Below are positions 1 to 11,044 of a stretch of 64,000 nt of DNA, piece after piece (the stretch's first letter is position 1; every line of letters starts with the position of its first letter). This stretch comes from Schistocerca nitens. Lineage: Eukaryota; Arthropoda; Insecta; Orthoptera; Acrididae. The notes under the pieces are model-generated. The model did not search any database. It was not told where the DNA came from and saw only the letters and a list, made by a program, of their open reading frames with translations. The stretch spans positions 349,723,234 to 349,787,233 of the forward strand of contig NC_064622.1 in the NCBI RefSeq assembly GCF_023898315.1. The letters are read 5' to 3'. A program made the translations under genes and the position numbers.

Positions 1-479
1 TTCTTTGAGCCGACCACTTGAATTTTTGTGAGAAAGTGGTTGTCTAGAGGGGTGGTCTTCTTAAAGGGTGATCAAGGTGAAGTGTGGTGCTGAAAATAAT
101 CATTTAAACACAATTAATAACAACAACAACTACTATTTAAATCAAACTGTTATAATGTATTGCTAACAGTTACGATACAGTACAAACCTAAACGTTTACA
201 TAGCAAAATACGCGGAAATTAGCATTTGCACACTATCTTACGTTTGTTTAGAATCACGTTTTCGTATTTCTTTTCTACCTCAGACAGTAAGTATCTTAGT
301 TTCTGGTTGGAAAGCTCAGAAGCAAGTGTCTTGTGTGTAGCAATAATACGTAAGGCATTGCCTAATGAGATTGTCCCTAGAGGAATTGCGTCATCTTTGC
401 TAGCACGTCTTGGTTGTCACTACATTGAGGATCTGACTTCATTTCTACAACGACATCTTGCCAATTATCACCACTATTT

Positions 480-1690
480 AGGCATTCATTTCACTGTAGA
501 AATGTCCAGTTCAGTATTGGTTGCATCGCACAGGCGACTGAGGATGTTTATAGATTCATCGCCACCTACTTCTTCACCAGTGCCCACATTTTGTGAAGTA
601 AACGCTGAAGAGCAGAATAAATAAAGCGTTCTCTAATTGTTTTGTTTTTAACTTCATTCTATGAATTTTTAATCCAGCTGACAGCATTACCTACGGTCAC
701 AGAGTTAGTTAGGTCACACACGGATGTTGCCTTGTCCCATTTCCGCAACTACGGGACGTAGAAGCTTCTTTCTGTAATTTAATTTAAAAGAGCGGATCAC
801 GTCTTGGTCAAGAAGCTGAATACACGATGTTGTGTTGGCAGGAAAAAATTTTACTTCTACATTTGACATCTTTTTACTGCAATGACATGGTGCGCTATCT
901 ACTACAAATAGGATTTTACTATTGTGAATGATCATTCTTGAACTTATTCATCCAAGAAATAAAAATGTCACACTTCATCCATGGACTTTTATTTGCATGC
1001 CAAGATATAGCAAGCAAGGAAATGTCATTGTTTTTGAAGTACCGTGGGCGATTCGCTGCGTGTAGCACTATGTTCTCCTTCTTCACCGCAGAGATTGACA
1101 CAAAGACCGATCAGTAATCTTCGTTTCTACATTTTGCCGCCTTTGCAGTGACCACCCTTGAGAGTTAGTATTTTGTCTAGAATAGCATCAAAAAATAGAC
1201 CAATTTCATCCATGTTGTAAATGTTATCACAATAACCACTTGTAATTACACTAAGTCTCGGCTGCTAGTCGAATATAACACCTTTATCAACTTCTGCACT
1301 TTCTCCACAGACTGCTCGGAAAAGAATACTGTATCGAACACGAAATCGGCCCATCCACTCATTGCTTACATTGAAATTAGGATTTCCAAATCAGAAGCAA
1401 ATTTAAGAGCACTTTTATAGCATCGGTCCACTAATAGGCAATCCTTTGGCGTGTGCTCTATTAATTCACTGTAAAACAGCATTATTAACTTCAGCTGGTT
1501 GCCACAGTATTTTCTTTGACTTTTTGTTGGTGTTTCCTTCCCATTTCTTAACATACCTGCCGCGATTAGCAATTGTAATCTGTATTTAACTGTTTACACA
1601 ATTAAACTCACTTGCTAATTGAGGCTGAGATTTTCCGTTTTGACTCTCTCTAATACCAGAAATTCGCTATATAGTGAGAAAACAACAAGT
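480..1690 (-). pseudogene. Tigger/pogo-like transposase remnant
   Basis: This is a cut-and-paste transposase, nuclear, acting on TA-flanked termini. Minus-strand pieces occur in family order. Around 1600-1680 there is a helix-turn-helix-like stretch (residues resembling SQPQLASEF). At 919-1101 the core contains YF-KNN, the variant ANKSPW and IFISWMNKF. At 714-935 the DDE core shows the second aspartate in VVDSAPCHC, followed by NTTSCIQLLDQDVIRSFK, the usual asparagine-threonine-threonine-serine and leucine-aspartate-glutamine signature. The C-terminal acidic tail runs through about 480-624. The frame changes several times and no single ORF exceeds 75 codons, so it is dead. The plus-strand ORF at 226-624 is a shadow of the tail. 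Confidence 0.7.
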
Positions 1691-1784
1691 TTTCTTTTAT
1701 TTGAAGTAGCCGTGATTGTTCACAACAGACGAAAAAATCAGAACTGTATGATATTAGAAATACAAATGCAATGAATTTTAAACA

Positions 1785-1896
1785 ATATTATGAAAAGGAT
1801 AGTCGCTACTCACCATGTAGCGGAGATGCTGAGTTGCAAACAGGCACAACGAAACGACTGTCTCAAAATGAGCTTTCGGCCAACAAGACCTTTGTC

Positions 1897-1951
<55 letters not shown>

Positions 1952-2040
1952 TGTTGCGCAAACACAACACATGATCCCGTCTCTGGCAGCAGAGACCAGC
2001 ACCTCTGATATATTGAGTGTAGTAACTAGCCTTATCATAA
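1785..2040. repeat. Microsatellite-bearing dispersed repeat with (AC)24
   Basis: A pure AC dinucleotide run at 1901-1948 is embedded in unique-looking flanks (GGAGATGCTGAGTTGCAAAC on the left, CTCTGGCAGCAGAGACCAG on the right). I recognise these as the conserved flanks of a repeat family common in insect genomic clones, in which the microsatellite is part of the element. The right flank contains a short palindrome (CTCTGGCAGCAGAG). The ORFs on both strands here are only dinucleotide translations. Confidence 0.6.
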
Positions 2041-2549
2041 TATTGTTACATTCCATCCTGGATTTTCCAATAAATTTTAGAGATGTTGTGTCACATTGTC
2101 GACGAGAAACCTTACAATAATACAGTATTGTAATCCCCTATTCTATGATTCTTTGTGGTCGTCTCAAAGGGAGGACACGTTGGTTGGGAAGAGGGGTAGT
2201 CATGTTAAAGGGAATAGAGATACATTATTCGTACGGAAGTTTATTTCCATTCCTTAAAAATATGGTCGTTTAGTGAGGAGATCGGCTTAAAGATGTCTTC
2301 TCGAGAGGTTTCACTGTAAATACTTTTCCGTTCTAGTTGTAGAACCGTTGATATATAAGTTTAACAATACCGTATAATAGGTCACTACTGTCAGTATTCA
2401 GCCGATGATGTTACCTTAAGGCTCATTCACAGTGGCACGGACAACGGTCACTAGATGCCTATTAGAGCTTGCCCGATAACATCAAGTAACAACTTGATCG
2501 CAGTGTGTCTGATATCCTTTGGCGGTATGAAGGAAATTAGGTTAGAATA

Positions 2550-3842
2550 CAGGGTGTATAAAAAATGAATCATCCGATTTTTAAAAAAAATCATAACTAT
2601 TATGATATTTGAGATATGTGTGTGAACAACGTACTGTTGGAAAGAACAAACTCCCGAGTTTTACATGGTTCCCGCTACGTGGTAGCAGTGTGTTCCCACT
2701 GCAGTTCTAGTAAAAATGGTGTCGGGACAATAGAAAGCGTTTTGTGTCCTACGTTTTGCGCAGTGCGGGCAGTAATAACTGTTCAGTGTGACTTTCATAC
2801 TAGATATCGTGTGAATCCTCCTACAGCACAGAGCATTGGACGATGGCATGAAAACTTCCGAGAAACAGGTTGTCTGTGTAAAGGCAAACAGCCGGGACGT
2901 CCTCGAATGTCTTGACACAGACGTCGAACGCATCCGCCATAATTTCACAAGGAGTCCGCAGAAATCCCTTCGCCATGCAGCTCGACAGCTCAACATGCCC
3001 CAGATGTCCATGTGGAGTGTGCTGCGTCGATGTTTATACACGAAACCATACAAAATTCAGCTAATGCAAGCTCTTCGTGAAGGTGAAAAACAACAACATG
3101 TGGAGTTCTGTAATTTCGTTCTTGGCAAGATGTATTTCTTCCACGCTTTGTGTTAGTGAAGAGGCAACATTCCATTTAAATAAAAGAGTGAACCAACATA
3201 ATGTGAGAATCCACATGAAGTTGTACAACATGAGACTCTCCAAAATTTAATGGATTTTGTGCGGTTTCGCGGGAAAGTTGTATTGTCAATTTTTCTTTGC
3301 TGAGGACACTGTTACAGGAAGCACATATCTCGATATACTTGAGAACTTCCTTTTCCCACAGTTGGGGACTGGTTAGAACGACTTCATTTACCAACAGGAT
3401 GGGGCACTGCCACACTGGCACCTGAAAGTGTGGGAATTTTTAAATCAAAGGATTACTAAACTATGGACTAAATGACTCAGCCTTACATTACTGGCCTCCG
3501 AGGCCACCGGACCTGACTGTATATGATTATTTCTTGTGGTGGTTTATAAAAAAACTCTGTTTATGTGGCTCCATTACCAACAACAATGAATGAACTGAGT
3601 AATGGCATAACAACAACTGTGGAAGCTGTAACTCGAGACATACTCGCTGCAGTGTGGAAACAGTTCGTATAACGCATCGACGTATGCCGTGCATCTCAAG
3701 GGGAGCATATCGAACACCTGTGAAAAGGTATGAAAAAACTTTTTAAGTTTTCTGTTCATCGGAAAACTAAATTCATTGTATATGTTTATTAGTTGAGAAA
3801 TATAGACGTGCCAAATCGGATGATTCTTTTTGATACACCCTG
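2550..3842 (+). mobile_element. Mariner-like DNA transposon, complete length but dead
   Basis: Both termini are visible: CAGGGTGTATAAAAAATGAA starts at 2550 and its imperfect inverse (TTCTTTTTGATACACCCTG) ends at 3842. Each end is flanked by TA (2548-2549 and 3843-3844). The length of 1293 bp is typical of the family, and the interior encodes a plus-strand transposase remnant. Confidence 0.85.
2716..3723 (+). pseudogene. Mariner-like transposase remnant
   Basis: Translations in shifting plus frames follow the family order. First comes an N-terminal helix-turn-helix with PPTAQSIGRWHENFRETGCL, then a GKQPGRP linker, then a second helix region with LNMPQMSMWSVLRR (about 2985-3030). After that come KIQLMQALREGE, a decayed catalytic core (the second catalytic block is hard to read), and an end corresponding to VAPLPTTMNELSNGITT (about 3570) and GEHIEHL (about 3705-3720). 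At least five stops or frame changes separate these pieces. It reads as an old neutral copy. Confidence 0.8.
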
Positions 3843-4440
3843 TACATTATGTCGAGGAAGCTGGAATCTGCTTTTGAGTCCTTGGGCGGGATGGATGCCA
3901 TAATGCCTCTGTGGTTGGACTTCTACGAACCTTGAGCTTGGAGATAAGTGCTACTTTCTGGCATTTACTATTAAGAAGAATGAGCTATATCTATCTTTCT
4001 CGAAAAGAATGCGGCGAATACTGTACTTACTTTCTTCATTTATTGAAATAACCAGGTAAGTTTTACGAATATACGAGATGAAGAGAGAAACTGCTGAAGA
4101 AAATGCAACACCCTCGAGGACAAGGGCATTTTACTGACAAGCGATATGACAGGTAGTTCATCATCGTAGGGACATATGGTAACAAGGTCAGACCAAATGA
4201 AACACATGTATCACAGTAAAGCTTGTCCAAACAGTCGCATCAATACACAGTGTAATCATCTCTGTCGGCAACGCGGGCATGTATTCTCGCATGCGAACTA
4301 TCGTTGAGGTGCCGAAAGGCATGCTGTTATTCACTGACCCAAACATCTTGCATCTTTTTTTACAATTGAGCAGTTAATCTTGCAGACACTGGACAATGAG
4401 TTCTCGCTCCATCATGTCCCATATGTGTTCAACTAGTGAG

Positions 4441-4558
4441 AGACGATATTGGTGAGCAGGGCAGTTGTGCACCACGAACAGCACGTTGCGTCGCAGCAGA
4501 GACGATATTGGTGAGCAGGGCAGTTGTGCACCACGAACAGCACGTTGCGTCGCAGCAG
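4441..4558. repeat. 59-bp tandem duplication, two identical units
   Basis: The unit beginning AGACGATATTGGTGAGCAGG occurs at 4441-4499 and again at 4500-4558 with no difference I can see. It lies inside the dead Tc1 transposase and shifts its frame. Perfect identity in an otherwise decayed gene indicates a recent local duplication. Confidence 0.95.
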
Positions 4559-4936
4559 ACTTAGCGCACTGTCCTGCTGAAAAAGCGCATCAGCTTTCTG
4601 TGGAAGAAATGGCAATAGCATGGGGATAGAGCGTGCGCAACGTAGTGGGTACTGGTTACTTCACCTTCGAGGAACATCAGATGTGACCGCAAGTTGTAAC
4701 TCATTCACAGCCGCCCTCCTTCCCCAGCCACTCCGAATGTAGTCTGGAACAGGCAACTCACCAGGTCTACAACATACGAGGTGTGGCTAGAAAAAAACCG
4801 GACTAGTACTGGTGAAACAATAAAACGAATGCAATAAGGCTGAAAGTCGCGTGGCCTGTCACGTGACTCTCGCTCCGCCTACTGCTCGAGTTTCATCTGC
4901 CTCCTGCACTCAGTCTGCCCGTGGCGTCTGTTTTAA

Positions 4937-5206
<270 letters not shown>

Positions 5207-6430
5207 TCGGTAATCCTTGTCAACTCCTGTTAACTCAGACACTGCTCTGATTGTTAAACGGCGATCTTGTCGAACAAGTTTACCGATTTTTTCAATGTTT
5301 GCATCAGTTTTTGCTGACAATGGTCTGCCAGTGCGAGTGTCATCACTGGTGTCTTCGCGGCCATCTTTAAATCGTTTAAACCACTCAAACACTTGTGTTC
5401 GCGATAAACAATCATCGCCGTACACTTGTTGTAACATTACAAACGTTTCACTTGCAGATTTTCCTAGTTTGAAACAAAATTTGATGTTAACACGCTGTTC
5501 TTTCTGTACACTCAACATTTTCCGACGCACAGACAAAACGTCAACTACTTAAAACAGACGCCACGGGCAGACTGAGTGCAGGAGGCAGATGAAACTCGAG
5601 CAGTAGGCGGAGCGAGAGTCACGTGACAGGCCACGCGACTTTCAGCCTTATTGCATTCGTTTTATTGTTTCACCAGTACTAGTCCGGTTTTTTTCTAGCC
5701 ACACCTCGTACATGCGTATATCCATGTCCGTCTCTCCCGTACACACAGAACCTACTCTCATCAATGAAGACAATAGAGTGGTTTTCCACATTCCAGTCAA
5801 CTCTTTCACAACAGCATGGTAGCCATTGGTGATGGTGTCATGGTATCAGTGGTAGCGCGGTCAGATTCAGACGTGTTCTTATTCTATAGTCCTCCTGGAC
5901 TCAAACGTTTCCCAATGGGCCCTTATGACAAAGCAGATGAAACGTGACTAAATTTCGTCCCTGGGTGACGTCCAGTCGATCGCTGTTGCCCGCACAAAGC
6001 GTCGATTGTCTGCAATGCGCGGGCATCCAGAAACTGGTGCACTAGTGTGTTTTGTTCCACAGACCACTGCTGAAAGCAGCGGCGCCCTACTGATACATTG
6101 TACCCAACACGTGCAGCAGTTCGTCGAAGCATCCATACAGCTTTCCGAAGATCCACAATGCTATCCTGTTCGAAAGGCTGAAGCCGTTCAACAGGATTGT
6201 GTAATCAGTGAGGCCTTGTTGTACTGTAGAACCAATGTTACAAACACTGTTGTCTAAACTCAGTACAGTTATTTCCTTCAGAGCCAAAACAGAGGGTGCA
6301 CAGACAGGCTTCCTGAGCGCTATCTGAGCGCCGATGACTGTGACAAATGAATCACTAACACAACAACTCCTCAGTATGCACATATTAAACCCTGTTTTGA
6401 CTGAACGCATTTACATTTTTTCCGGCAGTG

Positions 6431-7048
6431 TGTAACATACTACAGATGGTTCATGATGGCGCTGAAGAGCAAGATTACAAACAGTCTGCATAACTTCAAG
6501 TAAATTCAGAAAAACAGCCTTCAATGACTATCGTTCAGCATAAGTGTGAAAGACAAACATAAATTTCAGAATACATCTGCGCATAGATACATGGAGATAA
6601 ATAGATCATACTTGCAAACCCACCAGAAATAACAGAATACCTTTGTACTGGCATAAAAACTCAGTGAATCAACAATAATAGTTCGTAGACAGCTAACGTC
6701 CACCTACCACAACCCCAAAAGGATCCATTACCGTAACTTTAAGCATCAGATATGCGATGGGTCTCACCTTAACCATCTATTTTTTGATGTTATATTTTAA
6801 GTTGGAAGCTCCACTGTTAGGCGCGTAATGGGGCTTGTTCGGGATATCGCTGCTAAGGAGGGGAAGAAATTTAGTGTTCACTCTGTGTGCATACGGGGAG
6901 GAGTCATTTCAGATGAGGAACGAATGTTTCCGGATGCTACGCAAAGCATAGCGTGCGGCCAATTACAGGTGTGGCTCATGTCCGTACAAACGATGTTGTG
7001 TCGCTTTGAAGCAGAAGAGATTTTCTCTGTTTTCTGGAGGCTAGGTGA
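6431..7048. other. Unassigned stretch with one short ORF
   Basis: No recognisable element ends. A plus ORF of 80 codons (6828-7070) begins MGLVRDIAAKEGKKFSVHSV and runs into the viral-like block. I recognise no family in it, and nothing suggests it is expressed. Confidence 0.4.
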
Positions 7049-7473
7049 AGTGGTATACCTTGCCATATAAAATTTTTCAAATTTTACATTCTAATTTGGA
7101 ATCTTATCCCTAGATTATGCAGTTGATCATATCAGCATGACACATCCTTTCTTTCTGCTCCGAGTCCGTTTTACATTACGTTATCGAACAGCACGTGTTG
7201 GGCAACCTTTTGCTGGCGTGGGTGCTTGCTCAGATAATTGTCCTTAAAGGACAAATTATCTCGGCGGGACAGTGACGCCGCCATCGCGACCTTGGGGGGC
7301 CCCTTTTTTTATCAGTTGCTGACCCTCATGAATCGAAACATGACGCGTCGTCGTTTCATGATTCGAGGGTCAGCAACTGATAAAAAAAAAATTAGAATGT
7401 AAAATTTGAAAAATTTTATATGGCAAGGTATCAGAATATTAATTTTTCAGCAGCTTTTTTGTGATTATATATA
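7049..7473. other. Densovirus-like fragment with ITR copy I, then inverted flank
   Basis: The direct flank 7049-7185 repeats at 9586-9706. ITR copy I (7204-7382) consists of one arm with the sub-hairpin GTCCTTAAAGGAC, a G/C run, a T run and a terminal hairpin. The hairpin's outer stem is ATCAGTTGCTGACCCTC paired with its exact inverse. After the hairpin and an A run, 7391-7473 is the reverse complement of 9546-9628, so the flank is repeated in inverse order without a second ITR arm. The structure matches a parvovirus telomere read to its hairpin end. Confidence 0.65.
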
Positions 7474-9545
7474 CAGCCTGTCCCATTTATCTTGACCACC
7501 CTAAATAACTGTTGGTCCGGATGCAAATTACAAAATGTTTCAAGCAAATGTTCTTTAGCCGTCAGGGGGACATCAATCATCAATCAGCGTGATTGCTTTC
7601 GTTGTAGCTTTTTTTCAAAGATATGAACAGCGGTATGACTTTTTTAAATGGAACCCTGTATTTTTTATTCGGTAATTCATTTCCTGTCCTAAAGACCTAT
7701 ACAAAAATGTATCACAGTGTACCATTCACTGAAACACAACGTTATTAATTACATAGCACAACATTGACTTTGAGCCCGGGATCACAAACTCGTCCACTTG
7801 CTGGAGTTGTCAGAAAATAAATGAAAGCCAAGTTAAAACATAACACAAAATTGAATTTGACTCTCCTGTACCATTGCCCAGGAGTAGAATATTCAAAGGT
7901 GCTCAAAGTGGTGACCCTGGACACCGATACACTGGTGCACTCGTTGAATGAAAGAATTATATACCGCTTCCAGTGTTGCCTGCTGAAAAGAATTACAAGC
8001 AAGCACGATACGTTTCTGCATGTCCTCTGGAGTTGTTGGAATATCGCGATAGACAACGTCTTTAATGCATCCCCAAAGAAAAAAGTCCAGAGATTTAAAT
8101 CAGGATATCTAGCAAGCCAAGTTACTGTTCGTCCTCGACCAGTCCATCTGACAGGATACCTTCGGTTCAGAACACGACGTGCACGCAAGGCATTATGTGC
8201 TGGACATCCATCTTGTTGATAGCACGTAAGCATTCTGGTTCTTAGCGGCGCTTTATCCAGAAGAGGAGGAATTCGTTTGACGAAGTTGGCATATGCTGTG
8301 CCGTTTGTACTACCATTGATGAAATAAGGGCCAGTAATTGTAGTACCAAGCATCTCACACCAGACGTTAACTCTCCATTGACGCTGATGTTCCACCTGTC
8401 TAAGGCAACGCGGGTTGTCGCTGGACCAATAATGCATGTTCCTTCTATTTACCGATCCTTTATTTGAGAAGGAACATTCATCGGTAAATAGAACATCGGA
8501 GAAGAAGTTTGGATTGGCGAGGATTTACTGCTGTGCCCACTGACAGAACTTTACACGATTCTGGAAATCATTCCCATGCAATTCTTGATATAGGTGTGCA
8601 TGGTAAGGATAGAACCGGTGATGTTTAAGAATACGATGTACACTTGTTTTAGGAATGCCAATCTCGTGTTCAATCTGTCGTGTGCTCACATGTGCATTCA
8701 CAGCAACGGAAGCGAGAACAGTAACTTCGGCAGCTTTGTCTGTGCGAGTGTTATGACGATTGCGTTGTCGTGGGTTTAAACTTTCCTTTTCCTGAAGCGT
8801 CGCAACTAGACGAGAAAACACCCGTCGGGAAGGTGGTTTCTTGTCAGGATATCGCTCTCTGTACTGTTCCGCTGCCCTCTTAGCATTTCGCCTACCTTCA
8901 ACAACAATAAAAGTAACGTTATGTCGATGCAGTTTGTAGGAAGGACAGCCTTTATTGTATGTCTACTCTACACAACAGTATTTAAAAGGACTAAACTACT
9001 GTACTAAATGTACCATATGTAAGAAAACAGTATTGCAATTACTGTTCTGCCAACTTACATTCCCCATAGATGAGTAGCATTTCTACCTTCTCTTCGTTGG
9101 TGTACATTCTGCTCATACAACTCTTCAATTGACGATGGTTGACGGAATGACGGGTGTGCATTCTACTTATGTTTACGTTTGTCCTCTGCCAACGTCAGCA
9201 CGTGGATGTGTTCCATACCCCAAGTACCAGCACTAAGCGCTGGGAGCGTCAACGTCAGTGTTGTGTTATTTAATTAAAACGTTGTGTTCCAATGAATGGT
9301 ACACTGTGATAAATTTTTGAATAGGTCTTTAGGAGAGGAAATGAATTACCGAATAAAAAATACAGGGTTCCATTTAAAAAATTCATACCGCTATTCTTAT
9401 CTTTGTAAAAAAACAAAGCTACAACTAAGGCAATCATGCTGATTGATGTCCCCCTGACGGCTAAAGAACATTTGCTTGAAACATTTTGTAATTTGCATCC
9501 GGACCAACAGTTATTTAGGGTGGTCAAGATAAATGGGACAGGCTG
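7474..9545 (-). mobile_element. Mariner-type transposon with long (~290 bp) terminal inverted repeats
   Basis: Starts CAGCCTGTCCCATTTATC at 7474 and ends with the inverse at 9545, flanked by TA in a TATATA context on both sides. The inverted repeats extend to about 7769 and from about 9251, with short indels. It encodes a minus-strand transposase with a predicted intron. It sits exactly at the centre of an inverted duplication: the 83 bp to its left and right are reverse complements of each other. Confidence 0.85.
7893..9116 (-). pseudogene. Mariner-like transposase with a predicted spliced intron
   Basis: Exon 1 (9116-9059) reads MSRMYTNEEKVEMLLIYGE. A donor GTAAGT begins at 9058 and an acceptor AG ends at 8896. 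Splicing these 163 nt joins the frame as YGECRRNAKRAAEQYRERYP, which is the conserved N-terminus of the family. The helix-turn-helix continues (RQIEHEIGIPKTSVHRIL). A TAA at 8525-8527 breaks the frame just before VLFTDECSFS, the first catalytic aspartate. The second is in CYQQDGCPAH and the third in ARYPDLN, with 36 residues between the last two as read. A frame change follows, and the tail ends FQQATLEAVYNS...VQGHHFEHL with a stop at 7893. The copy is recently dead. Confidence 0.75.
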
Positions 9546-9736
9546 TATATATAATCACAAAAAAGCTGCTGAAAAATTAATATTCTGATACCTTGCCATA
9601 TAAAATTTTTCAAATTTTACATTCTAATTTGGAATCTTATCCCTAGATTATACAGTTGATCATATCAGCATGACACATCCTTTCTTTCTGTTCCGAGTCC
9701 GTTTTACATTACGTTATCGAACAGCACGTGTCGGGT
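9546..9736. other. Flank of ITR copy II
   Basis: Bases 9546-9628 are the inverse of 7391-7473, and 9586-9706 repeats 7049-7185 directly. From about 9707 to 9736 the sequence (ACATTACGTTATCGAACAGC) matches the bases just inside ITR copy III at 11016-11044, so the viral-like terminal region begins about there. Whether 9586-9706 is viral or host cannot be decided from the sequence alone. Confidence 0.5.
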
Positions 9737-10042
9737 AACCTTTTGCTGGCGTGGGTGCTTGCTCAAATAATTGTCCTTAAAGGACAAATTATCTCGGCGG
9801 GACAGTGACGCCGCCATCGCGACCTTGGGACCCGGGGGGGCCCTTTTTTTTTTATCAGTTGCTGACCCTCGAATCATGAAACGACGCGATGCAGTCATGT
9901 TTCGATTCATGAGGGTCAGCAACTGATAAAAAAAAGGGGCCCTCCGGGTCCCAAGGTCGCGATGGCGGCGTCACTGTCCCGCCGAGATAATTTGTCCTTT
10001 TAGGACAATTATCTGAGCAAGCACCCACGCCAGCAAAAGGTT
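9737..10042. repeat. Complete parvovirus-like ITR palindrome (copy II, flop)
   Basis: A 306-bp palindrome centred at about 9890. The arms carry GTCCTTAAAGGAC-type sub-hairpins, a GGCGGGACAGTGACGCCGCC motif, a G/C run and T/A runs. The central hairpin spans 9854-9927 with a perfect 17-bp outer stem. Its inner, imperfectly paired core is the reverse complement of the core in copies I and III while the arms keep the same order; parvoviruses call these flip and flop. Such alternation arises when a hairpin telomere is copied by strand transfer. This copy joins the flank at 9736 to the mini-genome at 10043. Confidence 0.75.
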
Positions 10043-10110
10043 GGCGCGTGTAAAAGTTGTCTTTTTGGAGTGACAGACATGTAAGTATTGATAACTGAAA
10101 TTGCTTAACA

Positions 10111-10154
10111 ACCAATCTAGTATATAAGGGGCATAAAATTGTTGTATTCACAGT
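10111..10154 (+). promoter_or_regulatory. NS-side promoter next to ITR II
   Basis: Contains ACCAAT at 10111, a TATATAA box at 10121-10127 and an insect initiator-like TCACAGT at 10148-10154, about 27 bp downstream of the box. The first ATG follows immediately at 10155. The position just inside the ITR matches the left promoter of ambisense densoviruses. Confidence 0.6.
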
Positions 10155-10230
10155 ATGTCCTCTGACTACACGTCGAAAACGTCTATTGTCTGTGACGAGC
10201 TGCCAGAAACAGTAAGTACATTTCTGTATA

Positions 10231-10929
10231 ATGGACAGTGTGTACAAACTTGCACGAATTGCTGTTTGTGGAAGACTTACAAATGCTTTAGATGTGTATG
10301 AATTAGAAGTACCACAAACCATACGAGAAGATGTTTTACTGCAATTCAGATATTCAAAATTCAATTTCATGCTAAATTCATATAGACTGCCAGAATTCTA
10401 TATTTTTGATAGAAGTGAAAATGTCCCGATGATTAACGAAATTGTAAATGATGCAATAGAAGCAGCTTCCAAAATAAGAGCTGGAATTCCAGTTCCATGG
10501 GAAACACTCGCTTTAACCACAATGTCTTTCTTCGATACTACTACATTCTGGCAAAGTCGATTTAAAATTAAAATGTTTTTTTATGAAATTACTTATAAGC
10601 AATTCGTATTTACCATTTGTGAAAATTGCTTATATAAATTATCAGATTCCTGGCAAAATACGCTACTACAACCACTTCTCATTGGTATGAAAATTAATAT
10701 GGTTACCAAGCCACCATATTTTTCAAATGGTGTAATTTGTCCTCCACAAATTAAGCAATATAGCCATTGGTGCATGTTCTGTGCCAATAGTCCTTTATTC
10801 AGAAGTGTACGTTGTGGTGGCTCATTAAGCCAAGTATTTGATTCCGAAGACGACGATAATGATTTACCTGGGCCATTTCAATGTCTTCCTCTGGTCCCGG
10901 ATATAAAACACCTCCGTCGTATTGTATAG
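10231..10929 (+). pseudogene. Densovirus NS3-like ORF, 3' end replaced by a deletion junction
   Basis: The ORF has 232 codons. Its position directly after the ITR and NS-side promoter, and a C-terminal Cys-rich block with a Trp-Cys-x2-Cys pattern (about residues 168-195), fit the NS3 protein of ambisense densoviruses. That protein acts in viral DNA replication in the host nucleus; the family assignment is by architecture and memory of the family, not a search. Roughly the last 30-35 codons are antisense to the VP-like fragment, so the true NS3 end is lost and NS1/NS2 are absent. An upstream ATG at 10155 opens a different frame for 48 codons, which may mark a small indel near the start. A capsid gene cannot be made from what remains. 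Confidence 0.55.
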
Positions 10930-10972
10930 AGCCATGGTTGCCCGTGCCTAAATACTGATTTACCCAAGACAT
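10799..10972 (-). pseudogene. Densovirus VP-like 5' fragment on the opposite strand
   Basis: An ATG at 10970-10972 lies about 30 bp downstream of a minus-strand TATA box and opens about 57 codons. The first 35 or so have the glycine-, proline- and acid-rich look of a capsid-protein N-terminus. Beyond that the frame reads antisense into the NS3-like ORF. Its position, next to the other ITR and opposite in strand to the NS gene, is the ambisense layout. Everything downstream, including any phospholipase motif and the jelly roll, is deleted. The assignment rests mainly on position. Confidence 0.45.
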
Positions 10973-11003
10973 TTTGCTGACTAAAATAAATAAATCATTA
11001 CCG

Positions 11004-11014
11004 CCTTTTATATA
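11004..11014 (-). promoter_or_regulatory. VP-side TATA box next to ITR III
   Basis: TATATAAAAGG on the minus strand, 30 bp inside ITR copy III and 32 bp before the VP-like ATG, with an AGTCAGC initiator-like site just before the ATG. It mirrors the NS-side promoter at the other end of the mini-genome. Copies I and II lack this box at the matching place. Confidence 0.55.
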
Positions 11015-11044
11015 CATTACATTATCGAACAGCACGTGTCGGGC

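Larger units (their letters stand above)
1..2316 (-). mobile_element. Tigger/pogo-type DNA transposon, degenerate, left end cut by window
   Basis: The right terminus ends at 2316 and is followed by TA, the target of this superfamily. Read on the minus strand it begins CAGTGAAACCTCTCG and continues into a GC-poor terminal region. The first bases of the window (TTCTTTGAGCCGACC) resemble the same terminal repeat (ATCTTTAAGCCGATC on the minus strand), so the window opens inside the left repeat. Between them lies a broken minus-strand transposase of the DDE_1 type. A microsatellite-bearing repeat sits between the transposase start and the right end. Confidence 0.7.

Noticed and set aside
1771-2056. 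Thr-His and Cys-Val repeat proteins
   Set aside because: Translations of the AC microsatellite in different frames.
10153-10298. 48-codon ORF from the ATG at 10155 as a separate viral gene
   Set aside because: Short and overlapping the NS3-like ORF in another frame; more likely the start region displaced by an indel. Left as a note only.
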